Source of the DNA: Actinomycetota bacterium
GTDB lineage: Bacteria; Actinomycetota; Actinomycetes; Streptosporangiales; Streptosporangiaceae
Assembly: GCA_003242605.1 (NCBI GenBank)
Contig: QGUZ01000015.1
Span: 1 to 35,394 of the forward strand
Length of the DNA stretch: 35,394 nucleotides
Reading direction: 5' to 3'
Under the pieces are notes generated by a model. That model was not told where the DNA came from. It made no database searches and was given only the letters and a program-made list of their open reading frames with translations. Below, one piece after another: positions 24,722 to 32,358 of the stretch. Position 1 is the first letter of the stretch. Every line of letters starts with the position of its first letter. A program made the position numbers and the translations under genes.

Positions 24722-24789
24722 ACCCACCACCTGTCACCCCACCCTCCCTCCAACCGTCCTTCGCCCACCCTTTTTCGGCTCGAAAGCCG
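24722..24789 (+). promoter_or_regulatory. C-rich, G-poor tract and hairpin between hucM and hucS
   Basis: From 24722 to about 24775 the plus strand is nearly free of G and rich in C, resembling a Rho-loading (rut) site. A small hairpin CGGCT-CGAA-AGCCG (24776-24789) follows. It could set the ratio of hucM to downstream mRNA by attenuation or processing. Confidence 0.4.
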
Positions 24790-24831
24790 CCCACGGCAGC
24801 GGGCGCGGCGATTCGCCGGCAAGGAGTACCC

Positions 24832-25803
24832 ATGTCATCAGTGCTGTGGTTGCAAGGCGGGGCCTGCAGCGGCAACACCATGTCGTTCCTCAACGCCGAG
24901 GAACCCAACGTCGTCGACCTGATCACCGACTTCGGTCTCGATCTGCTGTGGCATCCCTCCCTCGGCATGGAGCTCGGTGAGCACGCCCAGAAGATCTTCC
25001 GGGACTGCGCCGAGGGCCGCCGCCCCCTCGACATCTTCGTGTTCGAGGGCACCGTCATCCAGGGCCCGGACGGCACCGGCCGCTACGACATGTTCGCCGA
25101 GCGGCCGATGAAGGACTGGGTCGCCGACCTCGCCAAGGCCGCCCAGATCGTCGTGGCGATCGGCGACTGCGCCTGCTGGGGCGGCATCCCCGCCACCGAG
25201 CCCAACCCGTCCGGCTCCACCGGCCTGCAGTTCCACAAGCGGGAGCGCGGCGGCTTCCTCGGCCCCGACTTCCGCTCCAAGATGGGCCTGCCCGTGATCA
25301 ACATCCCGGGCTGCCCGGCGCACCCGGACTGGATCACCCAGGTGATCGTGGCCCTCGCCAGCGGCCGTGCCGGCGACATCGCCCTCGACGAGCTGCACCG
25401 GCCGCAGACGTTCTTCAAGACCTTCACCCAGACCGGCTGCACCCGGGTGCAGTTCTTCGAGTACAAGCAGGCCACCCCGTCGTTCGGCGACGGCACCCGC
25501 ACCGGCTGCCTGTTCTACGAGTTCGGCTGCCGCGGCCCGATGACCCACTCGCCGTGCAACCGCATCCTGTGGAACCGGCAGTCGTCCAAGACCCGCGCGG
25601 GCATGCCGTGCATCGGCTGCACCGAGCCGGAGTTCCCGTTCTTCGACCTCGCCCCCGGCACGGTGTTCAAGACGCAGAAGGTCAGCGGCACCATCCCCAA
25701 GGAGATCCCCGAGGGCACCGACCACCTCACCTACATGGCCCACGCCGCCGCGGCGCAGATCGCCGCACCCCAGTGGTCCAAGGAGGACATGTTCGTCGTC
25801 TAG
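24832..25803 (+). CDS. hucS: Group 2a [NiFe] hydrogenase small subunit
   Basis: Electron-transfer subunit of an H2-oxidising hydrogenase, 323 residues. There is no Tat signal peptide: the protein starts MSSVLWLQGGACSGNTMSFL, the hallmark of group 2a, so the enzyme faces the cytoplasm. Cluster ligands seen are C12, C113/C115 (DCACWGG), C161 (PGCPAHP), then TGCTRVQFF, TGCLFYEFGC and GMPCIGC. The usual CxxC of the proximal cluster is reduced to one Cys at the N-terminus, consistent with the [3Fe-4S] clusters reported for Huc. Near identity in motifs to cyanobacterial HupS and mycobacterial HucS supports the class. AAGGAG precedes ATG 24832. Confidence 0.95.
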   Translation: MSSVLWLQGGACSGNTMSFLNAEEPNVVDLITDFGLDLLWHPSLGMELGEHAQKIFRDCAEGRRPLDIFVFEGTVIQGPDGTGRYDMFAERPMKDWVADLAKAAQIVVAIGDCACWGGIPATEPNPSGSTGLQFHKRERGGFLGPDFRSKMGLPVINIPGCPAHPDWITQVIVALASGRAGDIALDELHRPQTFFKTFTQTGCTRVQFFEYKQATPSFGDGTRTGCLFYEFGCRGPMTHSPCNRILWNRQSSKTRAGMPCIGCTEPEFPFFDLAPGTVFKTQKVSGTIPKEIPEGTDHLTYMAHAAAAQIAAPQWSKEDMFVV

Positions 25804-25857
25804 GCCGCGCCGGCCGCGGCCCCGCGCCGCGGCGCCACGCGACCGCGAGACGGTGTG

Positions 25858-25881
25858 CGGCGCGCCTGACGCGACGCGCCG
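25858..25881 (+). repeat. Stem-loop between hucS and hucL
   Basis: CGGCGCG (25858-25864) and CGCGCCG (25875-25881) pair perfectly around a 10-nt loop and end just before the GAAAGGA ribosome site of hucL. It may protect mRNA ends or tune subunit ratio. The 100-bp gap holds no gene. Confidence 0.45.
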
Positions 25882-25903
25882 GTTGAGAAAGGACTGATCG
25901 GCG

Positions 25904-27511
25904 ATGACAGCGATCGACCTGTTCGTCAGCCCGCTGGGCCGGGTCGAGGGCGACCTCGACGTGCGGGTGACGATCGAAGACGGCGTGGTCACCTCGGCCT
26001 GGACGGAGGCCGCGATGTTCCGCGGCTTCGAGATCATCCTGCGCGGCAAGGACCCGCAGGCCGGGCTGATCGTCACCCCGCGCATCTGCGGCATCTGCGG
26101 CGGCAGCCACCTGTACAAGTCCGCCTACGCCCTGGACGTGGCGTGGCGCACCCACCTGCCGCCGAATGCCACCCTCATCCGCAACATCTGCCAGGCCTGC
26201 GAGACCCTGCAGAGCATCCCCCGCTACTTCTACGCCCTGTTCGCGATCGATTTGACCAACAAGAACTACGCGAACTCCCCGCTGTACGAGGAGGCGGTAC
26301 GCCGCTTCGCCCCGTACACCGGCGAAAGCTACGCCCGCGGGGTGACGCTGTCGAACAAGCCCGTCGAGGTGTACGCGATCTTCGGCGGGCAGTGGCCGCA
26401 CTCCAGCTTCATGGTCCCCGGCGGCGTCATGTGCGCCCCGACCCTGTCGGACGTCACCCGGTCGATCGCGATCCTGGAGCACTGGAAGAACGAGTGGCTC
26501 GAAAAGCAGTGGCTCGGCTGCTCGATCGAACGCTGGCTGGAGAACCGCACCTGGGAGGACGTGCTCGCCTGGGTCGACGAGAACGAGTCCCAGCACAACA
26601 GCGACCTCGGCTTCTTCATCCGGTACGCGCTCGACATCGGCCTCGACAAGTACGGCGCCGGCGTGGGCAACTACATCGCCAGCGGCACCTACTTCGAGCC
26701 GTCCAAGTACGAGAACCCCACGATCGAGGGCCGCAACGCCGCCCTGATCGGCCGCTCCGGCGTCTACGCCGGCGGGCAGTGGTTCGAGTTCGACCAGTCC
26801 CGCATCCGCGAGGACGTCACCCACTCCTTCTACGAGGGCGACCGGCCGCTGCACCCGTTCGAGGGCGAGACCCGGCCGATCGACCCCGAGCGCGGCCGGG
26901 CCCAGGGCAAGTACAGCTGGGCGAAGGCGCCCCGCTACGACGTGCCCGGCATGGGCTACATCCCGCTGGAGACCGGCCCGCTCGCCCGCCGCATCGCCGC
27001 CGGGGCGCCGAACGCCGAGCCGCACCAGGACCAGGACCCGCTGTTCGTCGACATCCTCGACAAGATCGGCCCGTCGGTGCTGGTCCGCCAGCTCGCCCGG
27101 GTGCACGAGGCGCCCAAGTACTACCAGTGGGTGCGGAATTGGCTCGACCGGATCGACCTGCACGAGCCGTTCTACACCAAGCCGGTCGAGCACCCCTCCG
27201 GCAAGGGCTTCGGCTCCACCGAGGCGGCCCGCGGCGCGCTGTCCGACTGGATCGTCATCGAGGACGGCAAGATCGCCAACTACCAGGTGATCACGCCGAC
27301 CGCGTGGAACATCGGCCCGCGCGACCGCGACGAGGTGCCCGGCCCGATCGAGAAGGCGATGGTCGGCACCCCGATCAAGGACCCGGAGGACCCGGTCGAG
27401 CTCGGCCACGTCGCCCGCAGCTTCGACTCCTGCCTGGTGTGCACCGTGCACGCCTACGACGGCAGGACCGGGCGCGAGCTGAGCAGCTTCGTCATCAACG
27501 GCATGGTCTGA
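25904..27511 (+). CDS. hucL: Group 2a [NiFe] hydrogenase large subunit
   Basis: Catalytic subunit of 535 residues carrying the Ni-Fe(CN)2CO site. Nickel ligands are C62 and C65 in RICGICGGSH and C510 and C513 in DSCLVCTVH. The group 2a N-terminus SPLGRVEGDLDVRV and FRGFEIILRGKDP is clear. After H516 a 19-residue tail (AYDGRTGRELSSFVINGMV) should be removed by the protease encoded next. Closest recognisable relatives are cyanobacterial HupL and mycobacterial HucL, enzymes active in air; an ability to use atmospheric H2 is inferred from family only. GAAAGGA precedes the ATG. Confidence 0.95.
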   Translation: MTAIDLFVSPLGRVEGDLDVRVTIEDGVVTSAWTEAAMFRGFEIILRGKDPQAGLIVTPRICGICGGSHLYKSAYALDVAWRTHLPPNATLIRNICQACETLQSIPRYFYALFAIDLTNKNYANSPLYEEAVRRFAPYTGESYARGVTLSNKPVEVYAIFGGQWPHSSFMVPGGVMCAPTLSDVTRSIAILEHWKNEWLEKQWLGCSIERWLENRTWEDVLAWVDENESQHNSDLGFFIRYALDIGLDKYGAGVGNYIASGTYFEPSKYENPTIEGRNAALIGRSGVYAGGQWFEFDQSRIREDVTHSFYEGDRPLHPFEGETRPIDPERGRAQGKYSWAKAPRYDVPGMGYIPLETGPLARRIAAGAPNAEPHQDQDPLFVDILDKIGPSVLVRQLARVHEAPKYYQWVRNWLDRIDLHEPFYTKPVEHPSGKGFGSTEAARGALSDWIVIEDGKIANYQVITPTAWNIGPRDRDEVPGPIEKAMVGTPIKDPEDPVELGHVARSFDSCLVCTVHAYDGRTGRELSSFVINGMV

Positions 27512-27534
27512 CGAGAGGAGACGGGGGCGAGGGC

Positions 27535-28344
27535 ATGGCAGGCGACGGCGGAGAGACCGGCCCTCAGGTGCTCGTGATCGGGTGCGGCAACCTGCTCCGC
27601 GGCGACGACGGGGTGGGCCCGATCCTGGTGCGGCACCTGTGGGAGCGGGGCATCCCGCCCGGCGCGCAGATCGTCGACGGCGGCACCGCCGGCATGGACG
27701 TCGCCTTCCGCATGCGCGGCGCCCGCCGCGTGGTGCTCGTCGACGCCGCCCGCACCGGCGCCGAGCCCGGGACCGTCTACCGGGTCCCGGGCCCGGCCGT
27801 CGCCGAACTGCCGCCGCTCGCGGGGATGAACGCCCACAGCTTCCGCTGGGACCATGCCCTCGCCTTCGCCCACTGGCTGCTCAAGGACGACTACCCGGAC
27901 GATGTGACGATCTTCCTGATCGAGGCCGCGTGCCTCGATCCGGGCGCCGAGCTGTCCGCCCCGGTACGGCGCGGCATGGAGCAGGTGATCGGCATCCTCG
28001 AGGCCGAGTTCCTCGCCCCGCTCGGCGGCCCCGAGCCGGACCGCCGGGTGGAGTTCACCGCCGACGGCCACCTGTGCCTCGCCCCCCGCCTGGCCGCCCG
28101 GCACTTCCCCTCGGGCGCCGCCGCCGCGATCCGCCGGGGCGGCGAGCTGTGGCTCGTCCCCCGCCCGGCGGGGCCCGCGCGGCCCGGCGAGCTGCCGCTG
28201 GAGGACTGCACGGACGGCGGCCGCCGCCTCGCCGTCCGCGACGCGCTCGACGGCCTCACCGTCGCCGGGGTGCGCACCGCGATCTGGGACGACGCCCACG
28301 GCGCCCTGCGCATCCCCCTCACCCCGGAGGGGCGGCCCGTATGA
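27535..28344 (+). CDS. Hydrogenase maturation protease with extra C-terminal domain
   Basis: Endopeptidase predicted to cut the C-terminal peptide of HucL after nickel insertion. Residues 1-165 match the HybD/HupD fold: VLVIGCGNLLRGDDGVG with metal ligand D25, IVDGGTAGMD, and MNAHSFRWDHALAF with the His ligand. The protein has 269 residues, about 100 more than HupD. The extension (EFTADGHLCLAPRLAARHFP to the end) has no recognised family and may act on folding or partner binding. ATG 27535 lies 23 bp after hucL, and the stop overlaps the next start as ATGA. Confidence 0.88.
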   Translation: MAGDGGETGPQVLVIGCGNLLRGDDGVGPILVRHLWERGIPPGAQIVDGGTAGMDVAFRMRGARRVVLVDAARTGAEPGTVYRVPGPAVAELPPLAGMNAHSFRWDHALAFAHWLLKDDYPDDVTIFLIEAACLDPGAELSAPVRRGMEQVIGILEAEFLAPLGGPEPDRRVEFTADGHLCLAPRLAARHFPSGAAAAIRRGGELWLVPRPAGPARPGELPLEDCTDGGRRLAVRDALDGLTVAGVRTAIWDDAHGALRIPLTPEGRPV

Positions 28345-29669
28345 CCGAGACCACCCAGGCGGACGCCGCGGATCACGTGAAAGGGCGTGGCATGGCCGAG
28401 CGAACCACCACCGGACCGGCCCCGGGCCGCACCGCGACCGGGGGCGGCACCGAGCCGCCCGCCCGGCCGCAGCCGATCGGGGCGTTCCCGCTCCCGGCCG
28501 GGTTCCTGCTCGTGCCCCCCGGGCCGGACACCGAGCCCGCCCGGCGCGACCTGGTCGCCGGACGACTGCCCCGCACCTGGCCGGCGGCGCTGCGCGCCCA
28601 CGAGCTCGCCTTCGCCGGCGACACCGACGGCGCGCTCGCCCACCTCGCCGGCGACGACCCGGTCACCCGGTACAACCGCTTCGTCATCGACCCCGACGCC
28701 GACGACCCCGCCGCGCTGCGGCAGGCGCTCGGCGAGCCGTACGGGGTGCTCGCCGACGTGGTCGCCTTCACCGTCGGCCGCGCCCCCGAGCCGCCCGCGC
28801 TCGGCGGCGCCGACGGCGAGGTCGCCGCGCTCGTGCTCGCCGCCCAGGCGAGCCACGCCCTCGGCCGTGGCGAGCCGGCCCGCGCCGCCGGCCTGCTCGA
28901 GCAGGCCGCCGGGCACGTGCCTGAGGAGGCCGCCCCGCTCGCCGGGGTGCTGCTCGGCTCCGCCGCGACCATCCGCAAGGACACCGAGGGCGCCACACCC
29001 GAGGTGATCGCCGCGCTGGAACGCGCGCTGCGCCTGGTCGACGGCACCGACCTGCGGATCGGCCGGGCCGAGCTGCACCTGGCGCTCGGGCTCGCGCTGC
29101 ACCACCGGGCCGCCGAGGACCCGGCCGCCACCGGCCGTGCCGTACCCCACTACCACGCCGCGCTGCAGCTCGTCACCTGCGCCGAGGCGCCGCAGGTGTG
29201 GGCCGCGGCGCACGCCAACCTCGGCGCCGCCTACCTCACCATGCCGATGCGGCAGGCCTCCGACCGGCTCCGGGTGGCGGTCGCGATGCGGTCGCTGCGC
29301 GCCGCGCTCACCGTCTACACCCGCGAGACCCACCCGGCCGAGTGGGCGAGCACCCAGCTCAACCTCGCCAACGCCCTCGTCTACGCCCCCTCGTCCCACC
29401 AGGCCGACAACCTCGTCGAGGCGGTCGAGCTGTACGAGGAGGTGCTCGCGGTGCGCGACCGCAGGGCCGACCCGGCCGGCCGGGCCCGGGTGCTGGCCAA
29501 CCAGGGCAACGCCCTGGCCCACCTCGGCATGTTCGACCCGGCCGCCGAAAAGCTCGCCGAGGCCGAGGCGCTGTTCACCGAGTGCGGCGAGGCCGAGGCG
29601 GCACGCACCGTGCGCGAGCTGCTCGACGGCGTCACCCGGCAGGCCGCCGTCGCCAGGGCGGGCGGATAG
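28341..29669 (+). CDS. TPR-repeat protein of the hydrogenase operon
   Basis: Cytosolic protein of 442 residues, function unknown. The first ~45 residues are low-complexity. The rest is alpha-helical, and residues from about 280 contain TPR-like units: AAHANLGAAYLTM, STQLNLANALVYAP, VLANQGNALAHLGMFDPA. The domain suggests a scaffold that binds hydrogenase subunits or maturation proteins. A TPR gene at this position also occurs in the mycobacterial huc locus, as remembered. Translation probably starts at ATG 28341 (ATGA overlap); an ATG 17 codons later is possible. Confidence 0.75.
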   Translation: MTETTQADAADHVKGRGMAERTTTGPAPGRTATGGGTEPPARPQPIGAFPLPAGFLLVPPGPDTEPARRDLVAGRLPRTWPAALRAHELAFAGDTDGALAHLAGDDPVTRYNRFVIDPDADDPAALRQALGEPYGVLADVVAFTVGRAPEPPALGGADGEVAALVLAAQASHALGRGEPARAAGLLEQAAGHVPEEAAPLAGVLLGSAATIRKDTEGATPEVIAALERALRLVDGTDLRIGRAELHLALGLALHHRAAEDPAATGRAVPHYHAALQLVTCAEAPQVWAAAHANLGAAYLTMPMRQASDRLRVAVAMRSLRAALTVYTRETHPAEWASTQLNLANALVYAPSSHQADNLVEAVELYEEVLAVRDRRADPAGRARVLANQGNALAHLGMFDPAAEKLAEAEALFTECGEAEAARTVRELLDGVTRQAAVARAGG

Positions 29670-29671
29670 CC

Positions 29672-30031
29672 GTGGACCTCTACCAGCGCCAGCAGTTCGA
29701 CGTGCTGCTGCTCACCGCCGCCGACCGCCTCGCCGAACGCGCCGTGCAGCGGTGCGGCGGCCACGCCGAGGCGCTGCGGCGGCTGCGCGAGGACCCCGAC
29801 GGCGAGGGCGTGTGGCTGGGCGAGTTCGTCGACGCGCTGTTCGCCGAGTTCTGCCTCGACGACGCCGACGGCGCCGCGTTCGTGCTGCGCGCCCTGCCCA
29901 CCCGCACGATCGCCTTCTCCGGCGAGGGCACCGTGGCCGACGTGCTGGTACGGCTCGCCAAGGCGGCCTTCGCCGACCTGCTCGCCGCCAAGGTGATCGA
30001 GGCCCTCGACCGGGCCGAGCGCTACGGATGA
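29672..30031 (+). CDS. Conserved-position hypothetical protein of the hydrogenase operon, 119 residues
   Basis: Not recognised. It is an acidic, helix-rich soluble protein starting VDLYQRQQFDVLLLTAAD and containing one Cys in VQRCGG and one in EFCLDD. It ends VIEALDRAERYG. It starts with GTG 2 nt after the TPR gene stop and its stop overlaps the next ATG, so it is translated with the operon. Function as a maturation or assembly factor is only an inference from position. Confidence 0.65.
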   Translation: MDLYQRQQFDVLLLTAADRLAERAVQRCGGHAEALRRLREDPDGEGVWLGEFVDALFAEFCLDDADGAAFVLRALPTRTIAFSGEGTVADVLVRLAKAAFADLLAAKVIEALDRAERYG

Positions 30032-30981
30032 CCGGAGAGGACGACCCGATGACCACGACCCCGCAGGCCGGACCGGCCACCACACCCGGCCCCACCGGGC
30101 CGGACATCACCGAGCTCGCCGCGCGGGTCGACGAGGCCGCGCGCCGCGTCGCCGAACTCGACGAGCCCGCGCGCAGGGCGGCCGAGGAGCTGCGGCAGGC
30201 GGTCGAGGCGGTGCACCGCGCCGGGCTCGTCACCATCGTGCGCCGCATGCGCGCCGACGACCGCGCCCGCGAGCTGCTGTTCGCCCTCGTCGACGAGCCC
30301 GAGGTGCGCATGCTGCTCATGCTCCACGGGATCATCCGCCCCGACCCGGCCACCGAGACGGCCCGCGTCCTCGCCGGGCTGCGGCCCTGGCTGCGCGAGC
30401 AGGGCGCCGACGCCGAGCTGGTCGCGGTCGAGGACGGCGTCGCCCGCGTCCGCCTCGACGGCGGCGGCCCGGCCTGCTCGGGCGCCGCCGCGGTGCTGCG
30501 CGACACGGTGGAGCGGGCGATCGTCGACGCCGTGCCCGCCGTCCACCGGGTCGAGTACGCCCCGACCCGGCCCGCGGCCACGTTCATCCCGCTCACCGCG
30601 ATCCGGGCCGGCCGCCCCGACGCCCCCTCCGCCGCCGAGGGGTGGGTGCGGACCATGCCCGTCGACCAGGTGCCGCAGGGCGAGGTCACCCCGATGCGGC
30701 TCACCGCCGGGGAGAAGGAGGTGGAGGTGATCGTGGTCCGCCTCGCCGACCGGATCACCGCCTACGTCAACGCCTGCGCCCACCAGGGCCTGCCGCTGGA
30801 TGCCGCGCTCGTCGACGCCGAGGACGGCACCCTCACCTGCCCCTGGCACGGCCTGTGCTACGACGCCCGCAGCGGCGAGTGCCTCAGCCTGCCCGGCGCC
30901 GCGCTGCGCCCGCTGCCGGTGCGCGTCGCCGGCGGCGAGGTGTGGATCCGGGCGACGGCCGCGGAAGGGGAGGCCGGATGA
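30028..30981 (+). CDS. hucE: NifU-like/Rieske [2Fe-2S] fusion protein, HucE candidate
   Basis: Probable electron-transfer protein of 317 residues. An N-terminal helical, charged region (about 20-110) precedes a NifU C-terminal-like domain (about 112-180) in which only the first Cys (C150, PACSG) of the usual CxxC remains. The Rieske domain has CAHQ (C250, H252) and CPWHG (C271, H274), a complete set of [2Fe-2S] ligands, followed by GECLSLPGAALRPLPV. In mycobacteria a Rieske-type protein of the huc operon, HucE, is proposed to move electrons from the hydrogenase to the respiratory chain. ATG 30028 overlaps the previous stop; an ATG 7 codons later is an alternative start. Confidence 0.82.
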   Translation: MTGEDDPMTTTPQAGPATTPGPTGPDITELAARVDEAARRVAELDEPARRAAEELRQAVEAVHRAGLVTIVRRMRADDRARELLFALVDEPEVRMLLMLHGIIRPDPATETARVLAGLRPWLREQGADAELVAVEDGVARVRLDGGGPACSGAAAVLRDTVERAIVDAVPAVHRVEYAPTRPAATFIPLTAIRAGRPDAPSAAEGWVRTMPVDQVPQGEVTPMRLTAGEKEVEVIVVRLADRITAYVNACAHQGLPLDAALVDAEDGTLTCPWHGLCYDARSGECLSLPGAALRPLPVRVAGGEVWIRATAAEGEAG

Positions 30982-32186
30982 GGACGGTACGCGTCTCGGT
31001 CTCCACCGCCGCCCGCCCCGGCCCCGGCGCGCGGGGCGGGGCCGACCCGTCGGGCGGGTGGCGGCCGCACGTGTGGATCGGCGCCCCCGCCCCCGGCGGG
31101 CTCGCCCTGCCCCCGGCCCACCCGACCATGGCCTGGCTGTACGCGCCGCGCGGCGTGTACCTCGACGACCGGTACCTGGTCGTCGCCGACTCCGGCAACC
31201 ACCGGGTGCTCATCTGGCACGGCGTGCCCGAACGTGACGGCGCGCCCGCCGACGTGGTGCTCGGCCAGCCGGACGGCGAGAGCGAGGGCCCGGCCGCGGG
31301 CGGGCGCGGCCCCGAGCACGGCATGCACCTGCCCACCGGGGTGCTCGTGCACGACGGCCGGCTCGTGGTCGCCGACGCCTGGCACCACCGGGTGCTCGTC
31401 TGGGACCGGGTGCCGGAGGACTCGGGGCGGCCGCCCGACCTCGTGCTCGGCCAGCCGGATCCGTCCGCCGCCGAGCCGAACCGCGGCGGGGACTGCTCGG
31501 CCGTCACCATGTACTGGCCGTACGGCGTGGCCGTGGCGGGCGGCCGGTTCTACGTCGCCGACACCGGCAACCGGCGCGTGCTCGGCTGGTCGGGCGGCAT
31601 CCCCGACTCGCCGGACCGGCCCGCCGACCTGGTGCTGGGCCAGCCCGGCCCGCAGGCCCGCGAGGAGAACCGCGGCGAGGGCGCCGGGCCGCGCAGCTTC
31701 CGCTGGCCCCACGACATCGCCGGGACCGGCGACCTGCTGCTCGTCGCCGACGCCGGGAACCACCGCGTGCTCGGCTGGCACCCCCACCCGGAGGCCGACC
31801 GGGACGCCGACCTGGTGCTCGGCCAGCCCGACTGCCACAGCACCGCCGAGTTCCCCTACGGCCCGCAGCGGCCCGACCGGCTGCGCTTCCCCTACGCCGT
31901 CTCCACCGGCCCCGACGGGGACCGGCCGCGGCTGGCGGTCGCCGACACCGCCAACAACCGCGTCCTGCTCTGGCACGACCTGCCGCGCGCGCCGGGTGAC
32001 GGGCAGGCCGCGGGCCCGGCCGACGCGGTGCTCGGCCAGCCCACCTTCGCCGACGGCGGCGAAAACCGCTGGTCGGCGGTCGCCCCCGACACGCTCTGCT
32101 GGCCGTACGGCATCCGCCTGCACGGCGACCTGCTCGCCGTGGCCGACTCGGGCAACAACCGCGTCATGATCTGGAGGCGCGGATGA
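30978..32186 (+). CDS. NHL-repeat six-bladed beta-propeller protein
   Basis: Soluble protein of 402 residues with six NHL blades, each marked by a core of the form VADSGNHRVLIW; variants are VADAWHHRVLVW, VADTGNRRVLGW, VADAGNHRVLGW, VADTANNRVLLW and VADSGNNRVMIW. A VLGQP motif ends most blades. The first 30 residues are Ala/Gly/Pro-rich but lack a signal peptide, so it is probably cytoplasmic. No enzymatic residues are evident; it may bind the hydrogenase or a cofactor precursor. Its ATG overlaps the stop of the Rieske gene. This is the last gene before a gap of 172 bp. Confidence 0.82.
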   Translation: MRTVRVSVSTAARPGPGARGGADPSGGWRPHVWIGAPAPGGLALPPAHPTMAWLYAPRGVYLDDRYLVVADSGNHRVLIWHGVPERDGAPADVVLGQPDGESEGPAAGGRGPEHGMHLPTGVLVHDGRLVVADAWHHRVLVWDRVPEDSGRPPDLVLGQPDPSAAEPNRGGDCSAVTMYWPYGVAVAGGRFYVADTGNRRVLGWSGGIPDSPDRPADLVLGQPGPQAREENRGEGAGPRSFRWPHDIAGTGDLLLVADAGNHRVLGWHPHPEADRDADLVLGQPDCHSTAEFPYGPQRPDRLRFPYAVSTGPDGDRPRLAVADTANNRVLLWHDLPRAPGDGQAAGPADAVLGQPTFADGGENRWSAVAPDTLCWPYGIRLHGDLLAVADSGNNRVMIWRRG

Positions 32187-32249
32187 GCGCGACGAATCGC
32201 CGGATGTCCGGCGCGCGTCGATACGCCGGGACGGCGCGGATGCGGGTTA

Positions 32250-32299
32250 GGGTCGGTAGGACCCGCCCGGTTCCCATAACGCCGCAGGTCAGCTACTCT
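32250..32299 (+). promoter_or_regulatory. Possible internal promoter and operator before hypF
   Basis: TTCCCA (32271-32276), a 17-bp spacer and TACTCT (32294-32299) resemble a promoter. Just upstream GGGTC-GGTAG-GACCC (32250-32264) is a 5+5 inverted repeat. The 172-bp gap before hypF is the largest in the operon, so a separate promoter for hyp genes fits. Confidence 0.4.
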
Positions 32300-32358
32300 G
32301 CAGGGGCCTCCGGGCGGTCCGGATGCGGCACACATCGGCAGGCGCCCGGGAGGCGAGC

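Noticed and set aside
24832..27511. Assignment to group 1h (Hhy) hydrogenase
   Set aside because: Subunit sequence details (QGGACSGN start, 19-residue tail after DSCLVCTVH, DUF1641 gene upstream) match group 2a better.
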